Below are positions 52,887 through 62,004 of a stretch of DNA of 64,000 nt, one piece after another. Positions within the stretch are counted from its first letter, which is position 1, and every line of letters starts with the position of its first letter. The stretch is from JAUNBN01 sp036645935 (lineage in GTDB: Bacteria; Bacillota; Clostridia; Oscillospirales; Ruminococcaceae), in NCBI GenBank assembly GCA_036645935.1, contig JAVXNE010000010.1:1-64000 (forward strand), read 5' to 3'. Made by a program: the position numbers and the translations under genes. Below the pieces are notes generated by a model that ran no database searches, was not told where the DNA came from, and worked only from the letters and a program-made list of their open reading frames with translations.

Positions 52887-55712
52887 CTATACCTCCTGGT
52901 TCAGGAATCGCTGCAAAGTCTTATATAACAATACCGGTTCAATGGGTTTTGCAAGATGTGCGTTCATTCCGGCAGCCTTTGTTTTTTCAATGTCCTCATC
53001 AAATGCATTCGCAGTCATCGCGATGATCGGAATCGTTTTTGCATCGGTATTTCGCATCTGACGAATGGATTTTGCAGCCGTGATTCCGTCCATCACCGGC
53101 ATTCTGATATCCATGAGAATGGCGTCGTAATATCCCTCGTCCTTTTGCGCGAGGGTTTCGATTGCCTGCAATCCGTTTTCGGCAGTGTCAACCTCCAATT
53201 TCTTCGAACCGAGCAGTTTTTTTGCAACCTCTATGTTCAGCAGATGATCCTCAACCAGCAAAACCCGCTTTCCCGAAAAATCGTATTCGCACGAAGACTC
53301 AGATTCGGCTGGAAGGTTCGTGTTTCCGCAAAATTTTTCAAATGCGGAGATGAGCGAGGATTTGAAAAGAGGTTTGGCAATGAGCATATTGACACCCGCC
53401 TGCTTTGCCTCCATCTCAATCGCCGCCCAATCATAGGCGGTCATAATTATTATGGTGACATTCGGGCCCACAATCTTTCGGATTTCGCGAGTGGTTTCAA
53501 TACCGTCCATGTCCGGCATTTTCCAGTCTAACAGAATGATGTCGTAGAACTCTTTCTTTTCCCATTTTTCCCGAACAACGGATATTGCCATTGTGCCTGA
53601 AACCACATATTCCGCCCTAAGACTCATATCTGCCAATACGCGCTGCGTGTGTTGGCAGATAACTACATCGTCGTCCACAACAAGCACCTGGAGTTTTTCC
53701 AGCTGCAAGTTGGGTATCGGCTTCATGGCTTTCCTGCTTTTTTCCGAAATCAGCAGTTTTACCTCGATCACAAATTCGCTGCCAACCCTCTCAATGCTGT
53801 TGACGCTTATTTTTCCGCCCATGAGTTCGACGAGGTTCTTGCAGATGGCAAGACCCAGTCCTGTCCCTGCATAAGGGGTGGTAGCTCCTCCCTGCTGCTG
53901 CTCAAAAGGCTCGAAAAGATGCGGGAGAAATTCCTCGCTTATGCCAATACCCGTATCATTCACTATGAAGCGCATGAGCGCTTCCTCCTGATTGATTTTT
54001 TCCTGATTCACAATAAACTGAACTTTACCGCCGACCGGTGTAAATTTAATTGCATTTGATATGATGTTGACCAACACCTGCTGCAATTTCATGGCATCGC
54101 CGATATACGTATCCTCGGTGAAGCTCATCAGTATCGAGTCATATTCCACACCTTTTTCCTGTGCTTGGTTATGGCATATACTGTTGATTCCATTTATGAA
54201 TTCCTCAAATGGGATTTCATCATGATTGATGAACACCTTGCCGCTCTCAATTCTTGACATATCCAAAACGTCATTGATGATAGACAGCAGGAAGCGCGCG
54301 GAAATGCCCACCTTGGAGAGATATTCCGCAACCTGTGCGGGGTCGTTCACGCACCCTGCCGCCAGTGTGGACATGCCGATGATTGTGTTCATGGGCGTTC
54401 TGATTTCATGGCTCATTCGGGAGAGAAATTCGGATTTTGCGGTACTCGCCTGCTGTGCTGCCATCAGAGCCGCACCGAGTGCCTCATTTTTTTGCTGTTC
54501 TTCATTGTAGACATCTGTAATATCAGTTCGCGTTAAAATTATTTTTTTTCTTTGCTTGTCAAGATAAGAAAACTGCATCTTTTTGCGGCTGAAAGTGCCA
54601 TCTGTCTCTTTGATTCGGCAGTATATCGTGTATATATCCTGTTTTTTCAACTGTTCAAACAGGTTTTCATAGGACATCTCATATATGTTCTGCTCGATGT
54701 CCTCCTCGGCCAAAAACTCACGGTTATATCGGATGACCTCATCATTATAGTTGCTGGTGTGAAATGGAGGAAGGGCTGTCTTTCCGTTTGTTTTGGAATA
54801 TATAGTGTAATCATCTGCCGTGGCGTCCAACAGTGCCAAAAAATCATAGTCCATGTTGACGACGGTATCCACAAGCAACTGCGCTGTCTTCTTTTGATCG
54901 ATGTCAGTCGCGTATATATAGGCTTCCACGTCGCCTGTTTTAGGGTTTTGAAACATATCAAGCTCAACTTTAATCCAGAGCACTTTGTTTTCAGTGAAAC
55001 TCAAATATGTTTCTTGAACAATGCTTGTTTTCCCATCACGATAAGCCTGCAGCAAGTTGTGCCTGTTGAACATCTTCTTGTATTCCGCTAAATCTTTTTC
55101 GTCCACGTGTATATTGTACTCACGCTCGAAAAAACTATCCACGGTTCCGCCGGTTTGAAAGTCAAGGATGGAAGGGATATTGCTTTGACCGTCTCCGCAT
55201 ATGTTTTGTGTCAGATTCAGCTTGAACGAGCCCATAACATCTCTGTTATGTACTTTTCTCCACTTTATCTCTTCCTCATAGCGCGCTTCCAACCGGACAC
55301 GTGCTGAGATATCGGTCGCTGTGCCGATTGCCTTGATGGGCTTTCCGTCATCGTCAAAAATATTCGTATAGGAAATTTCATACCACCACAGGGATTCGCT
55401 GTCCTCGTTTCTCCATCGCCCGACACTTGTTGCCGTCTTAGCTCCGGCAAACAGCTTGTCGTACATTTCCAGATATTCCGGCCAATCCTCGGGGAGCAAA
55501 GGACTGTCACTCGCGGCAAACACTTCCGGAACATTGTGAATGACACTGACGCCGTCAAACGCCTTTATGTGCATCGCATTGTTCAGGTGATAGATCGTCC
55601 GGTCATCAAAATCAAACATCCACAGCGTGATACCGCACTGCTTTGCAGCCTGAGTATATGCCTCCTCCAATTGTTTGACTTTGACAGACTTTCGCTTGCT
55701 ATTGTTCACCAT
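52887..55712 (-). CDS. Soluble hybrid histidine kinase with two receivers
   Basis: Protein of 941 residues. Three PAS-like domains precede the kinase core (MSHEIRTPMNTI, histidine near 435; NIISNAIKFT; NDTGIGIS; GTGLGLAICKNL). Two receiver domains follow, with aspartates near 729 (LLDWKMPDMDG) and 868 (LMDIRMPVMDG). Its first 14 bases overlap the end of the cyclic di-GMP gene, so the two are translationally coupled. Tandem receivers suggest branching or a phosphate sink. Confidence 0.92.
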   Translation of the reverse strand: MVNNSKRKSVKVKQLEEAYTQAAKQCGITLWMFDFDDRTIYHLNNAMHIKAFDGVSVIHNVPEVFAASDSPLLPEDWPEYLEMYDKLFAGAKTATSVGRWRNEDSESLWWYEISYTNIFDDDGKPIKAIGTATDISARVRLEARYEEEIKWRKVHNRDVMGSFKLNLTQNICGDGQSNIPSILDFQTGGTVDSFFEREYNIHVDEKDLAEYKKMFNRHNLLQAYRDGKTSIVQETYLSFTENKVLWIKVELDMFQNPKTGDVEAYIYATDIDQKKTAQLLVDTVVNMDYDFLALLDATADDYTIYSKTNGKTALPPFHTSNYNDEVIRYNREFLAEEDIEQNIYEMSYENLFEQLKKQDIYTIYCRIKETDGTFSRKKMQFSYLDKQRKKIILTRTDITDVYNEEQQKNEALGAALMAAQQASTAKSEFLSRMSHEIRTPMNTIIGMSTLAAGCVNDPAQVAEYLSKVGISARFLLSIINDVLDMSRIESGKVFINHDEIPFEEFINGINSICHNQAQEKGVEYDSILMSFTEDTYIGDAMKLQQVLVNIISNAIKFTPVGGKVQFIVNQEKINQEEALMRFIVNDTGIGISEEFLPHLFEPFEQQQGGATTPYAGTGLGLAICKNLVELMGGKISVNSIERVGSEFVIEVKLLISEKSRKAMKPIPNLQLEKLQVLVVDDDVVICQHTQRVLADMSLRAEYVVSGTMAISVVREKWEKKEFYDIILLDWKMPDMDGIETTREIRKIVGPNVTIIIMTAYDWAAIEMEAKQAGVNMLIAKPLFKSSLISAFEKFCGNTNLPAESESSCEYDFSGKRVLLVEDHLLNIEVAKKLLGSKKLEVDTAENGLQAIETLAQKDEGYYDAILMDIRMPVMDGITAAKSIRQMRNTDAKTIPIIAMTANAFDEDIEKTKAAGMNAHLAKPIEPVLLYKTLQRFLNQEV

Positions 55713-58700
55713 ATCCGCTCACCCCGCTCCACTCTATGTCCTTGCTTTCCATTTCCGTGACATCAACCGCAATTTGCAAATGGACCATCACGCCGTTTCG
55801 CTTGATGTTTTCCCCTCGCATTAAAAAAATGTTGGGAGCGGTCGGCGATCGAAACAACCGCGTATATACCTTGTTTTCCTCCATATCGGGCATAGCACAG
55901 AATTCGCACGGTCTGGTTCTGTGCATCAAAATCTCATAGCATTTTTGGCCCTTGCAATCCGCTCGAGTGACGTTCATCAGCTTGCAAAGGCTGTCATTGG
56001 CGTAGATGAGCTCATATGTGCTTTTGTCGCATACATAGATGCTGTCCTTTATTGCGTCAAGAACACTCTCCGCGTCGTTCATCCACTTGCTGACTGAGGT
56101 CGCTGCCGATTCCTCACCGTAAATTGAAACGATATTTCTGCCTCGGCTCTTGGCACTGTATAGCGCCTTGTCTGAATTTTTATAAAGCGCATCGAAAGAA
56201 TGCACCGTCTGCGAGGAAATGGCAATCCCGACAGAACAGGTGATATCCGCATTTTTTTCGTCGATAATTATATCGGACATGCTATCGCACAGCATCCGCG
56301 CTTTCTGTTCAATGAGCCTTACGTCGGGAATGTTTTCGACAAATATTGAAAATTCATCCCCGCCCATGCGCGCGATCACATCTTCTTTTCTGAAGTGCTG
56401 TCGGAGCAGGTCCGCAACCGCACAGATGACCTTGTCCCCGTAATCATGCCCTCGCGTGTCATTAATCTGCTTGAAATTGTCAATATCCAGCATAATCATT
56501 ATGCAGATACCCGACTCGTTTTCTATGCGGCGAGAAATCATTTCCTCGGCACTGACACGATTGATCAGTCCCGTCATCAAATCGGTTTTCATCTGCGCCG
56601 ACATGTTATTATAATCTCTAACCATACCTTTGAACCGATAGTTTGACTCCAAAACATTGCTCACCCTGCGCGTGACCACTGCAGGGATAAACGGCTTGAC
56701 GATGTAGTCGTTTGCACCCAGTGAAAAAGTGCTGGTCTGCTGCTCGGGGCTGTCATCCGCAGTGATCATAATGACTGGGATGCCGTCAAGTTCTAGCATT
56801 TTTTGTTTGCACTGCAAAAATTCTTTCCCGTCCATCACCGGCATACTTATGTCCAAAAGAATAAGATCGATTTGATTTGATTTGTCGCGCAGCACTTTCA
56901 TCGCGTCTTCGCCATTTTTCGCTTCCAAACAGCAAAACTGATCCTTTAGAATTTTCTTTAAAATTATACGGTTGATCTCTTCATCGTCCACAATCAACAC
57001 AGTGTGGCATTGACTGTCTGTGGAAAGCAAAGCCGCCTTGTATTTTTGCAGCTCTGCATCAACCTCCTTGCGCATCGTAATATCGGTCAGCTCACCGATG
57101 ATGATATGCTTGTTTCCAACGGTGGTGACATAACGAAGCTTGGCCGCAATCCACAGCGGCGATCCGTTTGTTCTTCGGCGCATATATTCGCATTCGACAG
57201 ATTCAAGCGTCTGTGCACAGGTGTGAAACGCGCGGGTGAGCGGCGCTCGGCATGCACTGTCCACCTCATCCAGAATGTTGGATGACTTCGCAATCATGTC
57301 ATTGTATCCCATAAGGGCATAGTAGGCTTCGTTCACTCTGACCAGTTCAATCCTGTTATCAAAATATTCGTAGATAACTGTCGCCTGCAGATTGTTGTTA
57401 AACAGGCGCTTCATCTCTTCGTTAAGTGAAAACAAATTGTCATAGCAGTAGCCGTCATATTTTTTGTCTGTCATCATCTGCATGTCGAGCGAGAGGCTGA
57501 TGCAAAGCTGTTCGTACTCTTTAACAGTCATCGCTTTCGCATAGTAGTGACCCTGCACGTAGTCGCAGCCCACGCTTCTTAAGAAGTCCACCTGTTCACT
57601 TGTCTCAGCGCCCTCGGCAATCACGGGGATTCCCAGCCATTTTGCCATGCGAATTACAGACGCTATGATATTCTCTCCCCGACCCTCAAACTCACTGACG
57701 GACAGAAATCTCATGTCAATCTTCAGCACGTCAATCATGATGTCTTTTAGCAGCGACAGCGATGAATAACCGGTTCCGAAGTCATCCATCATGATGATAA
57801 ATCCGTAACTTTGCAGCTGCGACATCGTCTTTTTCATGGCGACAGGGTTATCCGTATACGCGCTTTCAGTCAGCTCAAGATTCAACAGCTCGGGTTGGAT
57901 GTTATATCGCTCCACCAGTTCGAGCAGCGTTTCCGCAAGTTTCGGGTTATAGATATTCACTCGCGAGACATTCACCGATATCGGGTATGGAGTTATGCCC
58001 CGCAGCAGCCAGTTGTGAAGACACTTGCATGTCTGTTCCCACACATAGTAATCAAGCTTTGTGATAAAACCGTTGCGCTCAAATACGGGAATGAACTCAT
58101 TTGGAAAAAGAATACCTTTTTGGGGGTGCATCCATCTTACAAGAGCCTCCGCACCGCAAGGCAGATTGGTATGGATATTGTATTTTGGCTGCAAATAGAT
58201 CTCAAACTCACCGTTTTCCAACGCATAATTCATGCCGTTGGTGATTGTCTGCTCATTTGTAATCGCCGCGCTCATGCTCTCATCGTAGAAAGCGTAAAAC
58301 TGCACATAGTTTCCCTTGCAGGCTTTTGCTGCAAGGGAGGCGCGGTTATACATCTCCTCCACTGAAATCTCGGGGACGTCAATTATATAAATTCCTATTG
58401 AAGGCACGACGTCATAATTCAAATTGAATTGCGTCAGCTTTTTTTTCGCTTGTAGCAGCATAGGTTTCAAGTGGTCAGGGGCGTAAGGAATACACATGGC
58501 AACGATATCGGATTCTATTCTTCCGTAAGTTGCATTGGAGTGTTTTTTTGCGGCCTTCGCCATATGCTTGGCGATATAAATCAGAAGTTTGTCTCCCTCA
58601 GCCATTCCAAAAAAAGAATTGATCAGCTGAAATCTATCCACGTCAAAACGAAGAAAGACAAAACGTTCGCCACGATTCGCATCCAACATTTTGCGAGTTG

Positions 58701-59163
58701 AGTCGAAAAATTTTGTCTTATTATAAATTCCGGTTAAGCTGTCGTATTCAGCTAAGTATTTTAATTCTTTCAGCGCGGACAGCTGACTTCTATCAATTGC
58801 ATTTTTGAGTCGAAATAGAATGATTTCCGCGTCATATGGCTTCGTGACGAAATCCCACGCTCCCAACGATAGCGCCTGCCTCTCACTATCGTGATTGCTC
58901 TCTCCCGTTGTCACTACTATCGGCAAATTGTCATATCGCCCGTCTTTGCGAATCCCTTTCAAAACGGCGTATCCATCCATAATGGGCATTACAAGATCAA
59001 GAATGACTGCGACAATTTCTCTGTTGTGCACGCTCAACAGCTTCAAGGCGATACGACCGTTTTCCGCCTCGATTACGTTATATTGTGTGGACAGTATTTT
59101 TGACAAAATCGTTCTGTTGACAGCGTTGTCGTCAGCAATCAAAACTGTTTCTTTCTTATCCAT
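55699..59163 (-). CDS. REC-GGDEF-EAL-PAS-REC-GGDEF-PAS cyclic di-GMP protein
   Basis: About 1154 residues from the start at 59163 (a longer frame begins at 59232). In order: receiver 1 (aspartate near 56, LDLVMP); a degenerate GGDEF domain in which the motif is replaced by RIESD; an EAL domain with EALVRW near 339, NVSRVNI, ELTES and DDFGTGYSSL, all needed for phosphodiesterase activity; a PAS domain; receiver 2 (aspartate near 771); a second GGDEF domain with intact MGGDEF near 934; and a C-terminal PAS with CYEILMHRTRPCEFC. It is soluble. It could both make and break cyclic di-GMP under control of two phosphorylation inputs, most likely from the coupled kinases. Confidence 0.92.
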   Translation of the reverse strand: MDKKETVLIADDNAVNRTILSKILSTQYNVIEAENGRIALKLLSVHNREIVAVILDLVMPIMDGYAVLKGIRKDGRYDNLPIVVTTGESNHDSERQALSLGAWDFVTKPYDAEIILFRLKNAIDRSQLSALKELKYLAEYDSLTGIYNKTKFFDSTRKMLDANRGERFVFLRFDVDRFQLINSFFGMAEGDKLLIYIAKHMAKAAKKHSNATYGRIESDIVAMCIPYAPDHLKPMLLQAKKKLTQFNLNYDVVPSIGIYIIDVPEISVEEMYNRASLAAKACKGNYVQFYAFYDESMSAAITNEQTITNGMNYALENGEFEIYLQPKYNIHTNLPCGAEALVRWMHPQKGILFPNEFIPVFERNGFITKLDYYVWEQTCKCLHNWLLRGITPYPISVNVSRVNIYNPKLAETLLELVERYNIQPELLNLELTESAYTDNPVAMKKTMSQLQSYGFIIMMDDFGTGYSSLSLLKDIMIDVLKIDMRFLSVSEFEGRGENIIASVIRMAKWLGIPVIAEGAETSEQVDFLRSVGCDYVQGHYYAKAMTVKEYEQLCISLSLDMQMMTDKKYDGYCYDNLFSLNEEMKRLFNNNLQATVIYEYFDNRIELVRVNEAYYALMGYNDMIAKSSNILDEVDSACRAPLTRAFHTCAQTLESVECEYMRRRTNGSPLWIAAKLRYVTTVGNKHIIIGELTDITMRKEVDAELQKYKAALLSTDSQCHTVLIVDDEEINRIILKKILKDQFCCLEAKNGEDAMKVLRDKSNQIDLILLDISMPVMDGKEFLQCKQKMLELDGIPVIMITADDSPEQQTSTFSLGANDYIVKPFIPAVVTRRVSNVLESNYRFKGMVRDYNNMSAQMKTDLMTGLINRVSAEEMISRRIENESGICIMIMLDIDNFKQINDTRGHDYGDKVICAVADLLRQHFRKEDVIARMGGDEFSIFVENIPDVRLIEQKARMLCDSMSDIIIDEKNADITCSVGIAISSQTVHSFDALYKNSDKALYSAKSRGRNIVSIYGEESAATSVSKWMNDAESVLDAIKDSIYVCDKSTYELIYANDSLCKLMNVTRADCKGQKCYEILMHRTRPCEFCAMPDMEENKVYTRLFRSPTAPNIFLMRGENIKRNGVMVHLQIAVDVTEMESKDIEWSGVSGYGEQ

Positions 59164-60029
59164 ACACGTATCCCCCGAATCCCCCGCGAAATTGCGGGTG
59201 AAATCGGGATGTATTGGTGTGTCTTGCCGCATGTGTCCCCACGTAGCAACCCCCTCTAAGATCAGACACCCTTTGCATGGGGTGAAGAATTACTTTTTTA
59301 TTTTCAGTCTTTCATCATTGTTCTTGAGCATCTGATCTGTTTTCGATTCGACCGTCTGCGTTACCGCATTGTTCAAATCATTCAAAGCAGCCATACCGAA
59401 AATCGCAATGTTTTTCTTTAGGGATTCGGGCACTCTGTGCAGAGAATTAAATCCGACATTTCATTAAGTTCAAATGTCTGCGCGAGAGAAACGTATCTTT
59501 AAGCGCCAATCCCCTTTCTTTCTACAAAATAATTATGTTTAAATTATAGGCATTGAGTTGAACAGTGTCAACAAAATACGCATTTAACTGCGGGAATGTC
59601 ACATAAATCCATCAAATCCGCTTCCATATAAGTTCTGCGTTTTTTCCATGGCGATTGTTTTCTTCGAGATGTTGCGCAATTTACGCCTATGAGTGTATTT
59701 TTCAAGGATTTTTAAGAACTATACGTTTAAACGCCCAACGGCGTGATTGACGACAACCGCTATTTGCAACACGCCCGCCAACAAAGATACGGAGCTGCGC
59801 CCGTTAAGAACTCATCGCCCCAACAGACACTCTTTTATAGACACGTTAATCTGTGGTTTGTGTGCAACAAAATGAATCTGTACAATTTTGAAACAGTATG
59901 AGCGATGTAGTTTCAAAAGAGCACGCTGCGCTGTGTATCAAAAACTTGTTGCAATCGGTTAAAAATTTTATACTAAATCACGAAACACAAAGAGGCTGTT
60001 CAGTAAAATCACGTCAGCTTTCGATTTGT
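59164..60029. other. Intergenic stretch of about 800 bases
   Basis: This separates the signalling operon from the PrpR-like gene and should hold the operon promoter. A 34-codon minus-strand frame at 59290-59394 has no ribosome site and no recognised similarity, and it is not called as a gene. No hairpin terminator with a T-run was found after the PrpR-like gene. Confidence 0.5.
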
Positions 60030-61808
60030 TTATGATTTCAATATTCTCCAAACGGTGCTTCTGCTGATATTCAGGTGCTTTGCAGTTTGAGTCTGGTTCA
60101 TGTTCTCAGATTTGTATACTCGCTCCACAACCTCTTTGATTATGTCATCCAGCGGTCGGTCGAGGTCCAGATCGTAGCCTAACAGATCTGATATTTCAAC
60201 GCGCTCGTCCGTAAGCCACGTCCGGACATCCTCTTGAGATATATAGGATGCCTTCGCATTGAGCACCAAACTCTGAACCACCTGCACGAGCTGATCAACA
60301 TTTCTCTTCCATGTATGGTTCTGCAACTCCAACAGCGCGTCGGGCACGAGTCCAAACACCCTTGTTCCGTATTCTATATTCATCGTGTTTATATAAAGCC
60401 CCACCATTGCCGGAATATCTATTCTCCTCTCGCTCAACGGCGGTATTCTCAACTTGAGACATCTCAGCTCGTCCGAGAGATAGACATACAGCTCGTCGTT
60501 CACCTCGTGTCGCAACCCCAGTGTGTATGAAAAATAAAGCCTGTTTATATACGCTACGCGGGAGCTTTTCAGATAGGCAAGCAGTCTGTGCTGTTGCTCT
60601 ATGGGAGCCATCTCAAGATGCTTGATGTATATGGATATACCCGATTTCATAAACGGCGACTCGCTCTCTCCCAGAAGATAGCTCCATGCCTTTTCATCCA
60701 TCAATCCGCAGTCCGCTATGACAAATGCGCTATTTTTCAGCTTGCTGTGTGAATAGATATAGTGGGCAAACCTGTCCTTTCCGGTTCCCGATTCGCCGAG
60801 CAACAACACTGGGTGGTTAATTGTGGCATAGTGATCACAGGAGCAGCGCACCGCCGAGATGTCCTCGCTGCTTCCGAGATAGTATTCGAGAGGATTGCAA
60901 TCCTGCATATCTCCGGCTGACGACAGATAGCGTATCATATGCCGATCAATCATATCGGCGCTCGGTTGTCTGCGAAGACGGTATACGCAGTAGTCCTCAT
61001 CTGCCGAACGAACGTGCGAGCCGCATATGGTCCACAGCTCGTCGTCAAAGTGTCTGATCATCTTCACTTCTCCCGAAGCTATCACATTGGAGAATTTCTG
61101 CTGAAGCACCAACACTATCTTTTCGGGTATATCGCAGTTGCTTGAAAAGACCTCAACGCCCTCCGAAGAATAGATGACTGTGGTCTCATCCTCGCCCTGC
61201 CGCAAGACATCGGAAAACAGCTGCGCATCTCTTGAAAAGCTTTGACAATAGCCGTACGTCTGTTTAATGCTGTCAATGGCAAGGTCGATTCCCTCTATCC
61301 CCGAAACAATGAGCAACCCGTGCATCCCGATCGATTGGGCGCTGCTGACGGCAATAGTATCACCCACTATTAAGTGGATCCCATTCTCTTTAAGCTGACG
61401 TATCTGCTTCTCGCATTCCTGTGCGCTCTGTATCGTATATACATTGAATGTCAACCGCATGATATCCTTCAAGACCTCCGCGGCCTTGGTTATGCTCGGA
61501 TATGCCACAACAGCGAATTGCTCTGAAACGCCTTGAGCCACATTGATTGTTCGAAGGATATCATAAACCGAGGGCACGACATCGTAGATCGGTATCTTGC
61601 AGTAAGGCCGTATTGCATCGGCGGTTCCGCCTCGGGAGAGCACGGCATCGATATCCTCTCCTTGCATATCCAAAAGCGCGCGCAGCCCCTCGTCAAGATT
61701 TCCTATCTGAACTATCATCTCAATGTCGTTGCGCTGTGCCGCGATATTTGTCATGAGATGATACATACCCTCATAAGGAGCAACGCACAGCAATCGCAGC
61801 TTTTTCAT
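60030..61808 (-). CDS. PrpR-type regulator with degenerate sigma-54 ATPase domain
   Basis: About 592 residues. The N-terminal half resembles the PrpR sensor domain (VLSRGGTADAI, then DVVPSVYDILRTI). The central AAA+ domain keeps Walker A GESGTGKD and the arginine region RIPPLSERRIDIPAM, but the GAFTGA loop is missing (the segment reads LLGESESPFMKSG) and Walker B is altered (SIYIKHLEMAP). The C-terminal Fis-type helix-turn-helix is MNQTQTAKHLNISRSTVWRIL. It probably controls the divergent acid-sugar genes but cannot be a standard sigma-54 activator. ATG at 61808 follows AAAGGAAA at 6 bases. Confidence 0.85.
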   Translation of the reverse strand: MKKLRLLCVAPYEGMYHLMTNIAAQRNDIEMIVQIGNLDEGLRALLDMQGEDIDAVLSRGGTADAIRPYCKIPIYDVVPSVYDILRTINVAQGVSEQFAVVAYPSITKAAEVLKDIMRLTFNVYTIQSAQECEKQIRQLKENGIHLIVGDTIAVSSAQSIGMHGLLIVSGIEGIDLAIDSIKQTYGYCQSFSRDAQLFSDVLRQGEDETTVIYSSEGVEVFSSNCDIPEKIVLVLQQKFSNVIASGEVKMIRHFDDELWTICGSHVRSADEDYCVYRLRRQPSADMIDRHMIRYLSSAGDMQDCNPLEYYLGSSEDISAVRCSCDHYATINHPVLLLGESGTGKDRFAHYIYSHSKLKNSAFVIADCGLMDEKAWSYLLGESESPFMKSGISIYIKHLEMAPIEQQHRLLAYLKSSRVAYINRLYFSYTLGLRHEVNDELYVYLSDELRCLKLRIPPLSERRIDIPAMVGLYINTMNIEYGTRVFGLVPDALLELQNHTWKRNVDQLVQVVQSLVLNAKASYISQEDVRTWLTDERVEISDLLGYDLDLDRPLDDIIKEVVERVYKSENMNQTQTAKHLNISRSTVWRILKS

Positions 61809-61870
61809 ATTGATTTTCCTTTCATGATACAACGCATTTATTACAACGTGACACTGTCCATACTTGCGCA

Positions 61871-61884
61871 TGCTAAATTTAGCA
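61871..61884. promoter_or_regulatory. Palindrome between the divergent regulator and kinase genes
   Basis: TGCTAAATTTAGCA is a perfect 14-base palindrome in the 196-base divergent region, the natural place for an operator of the PrpR-type regulator. Confidence 0.5.
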
Positions 61885-62004
61885 GATAAATGCTGCAAAA
61901 TCAATCGTTTTCATCTGAACTTTCGTTCTAATAGTTTCAAATATACTCGTTTTGTTGAATCTTCTTTGCTTGCCTTCAATATTTCATCAGGCGGTGTAAC
62001 CGAT

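Noticed and set aside
59290..59394. A 34-codon minus-strand frame rich in lysine and asparagine
   Set aside because: No ribosome site and no recognised similarity, although it could be a small peptide.
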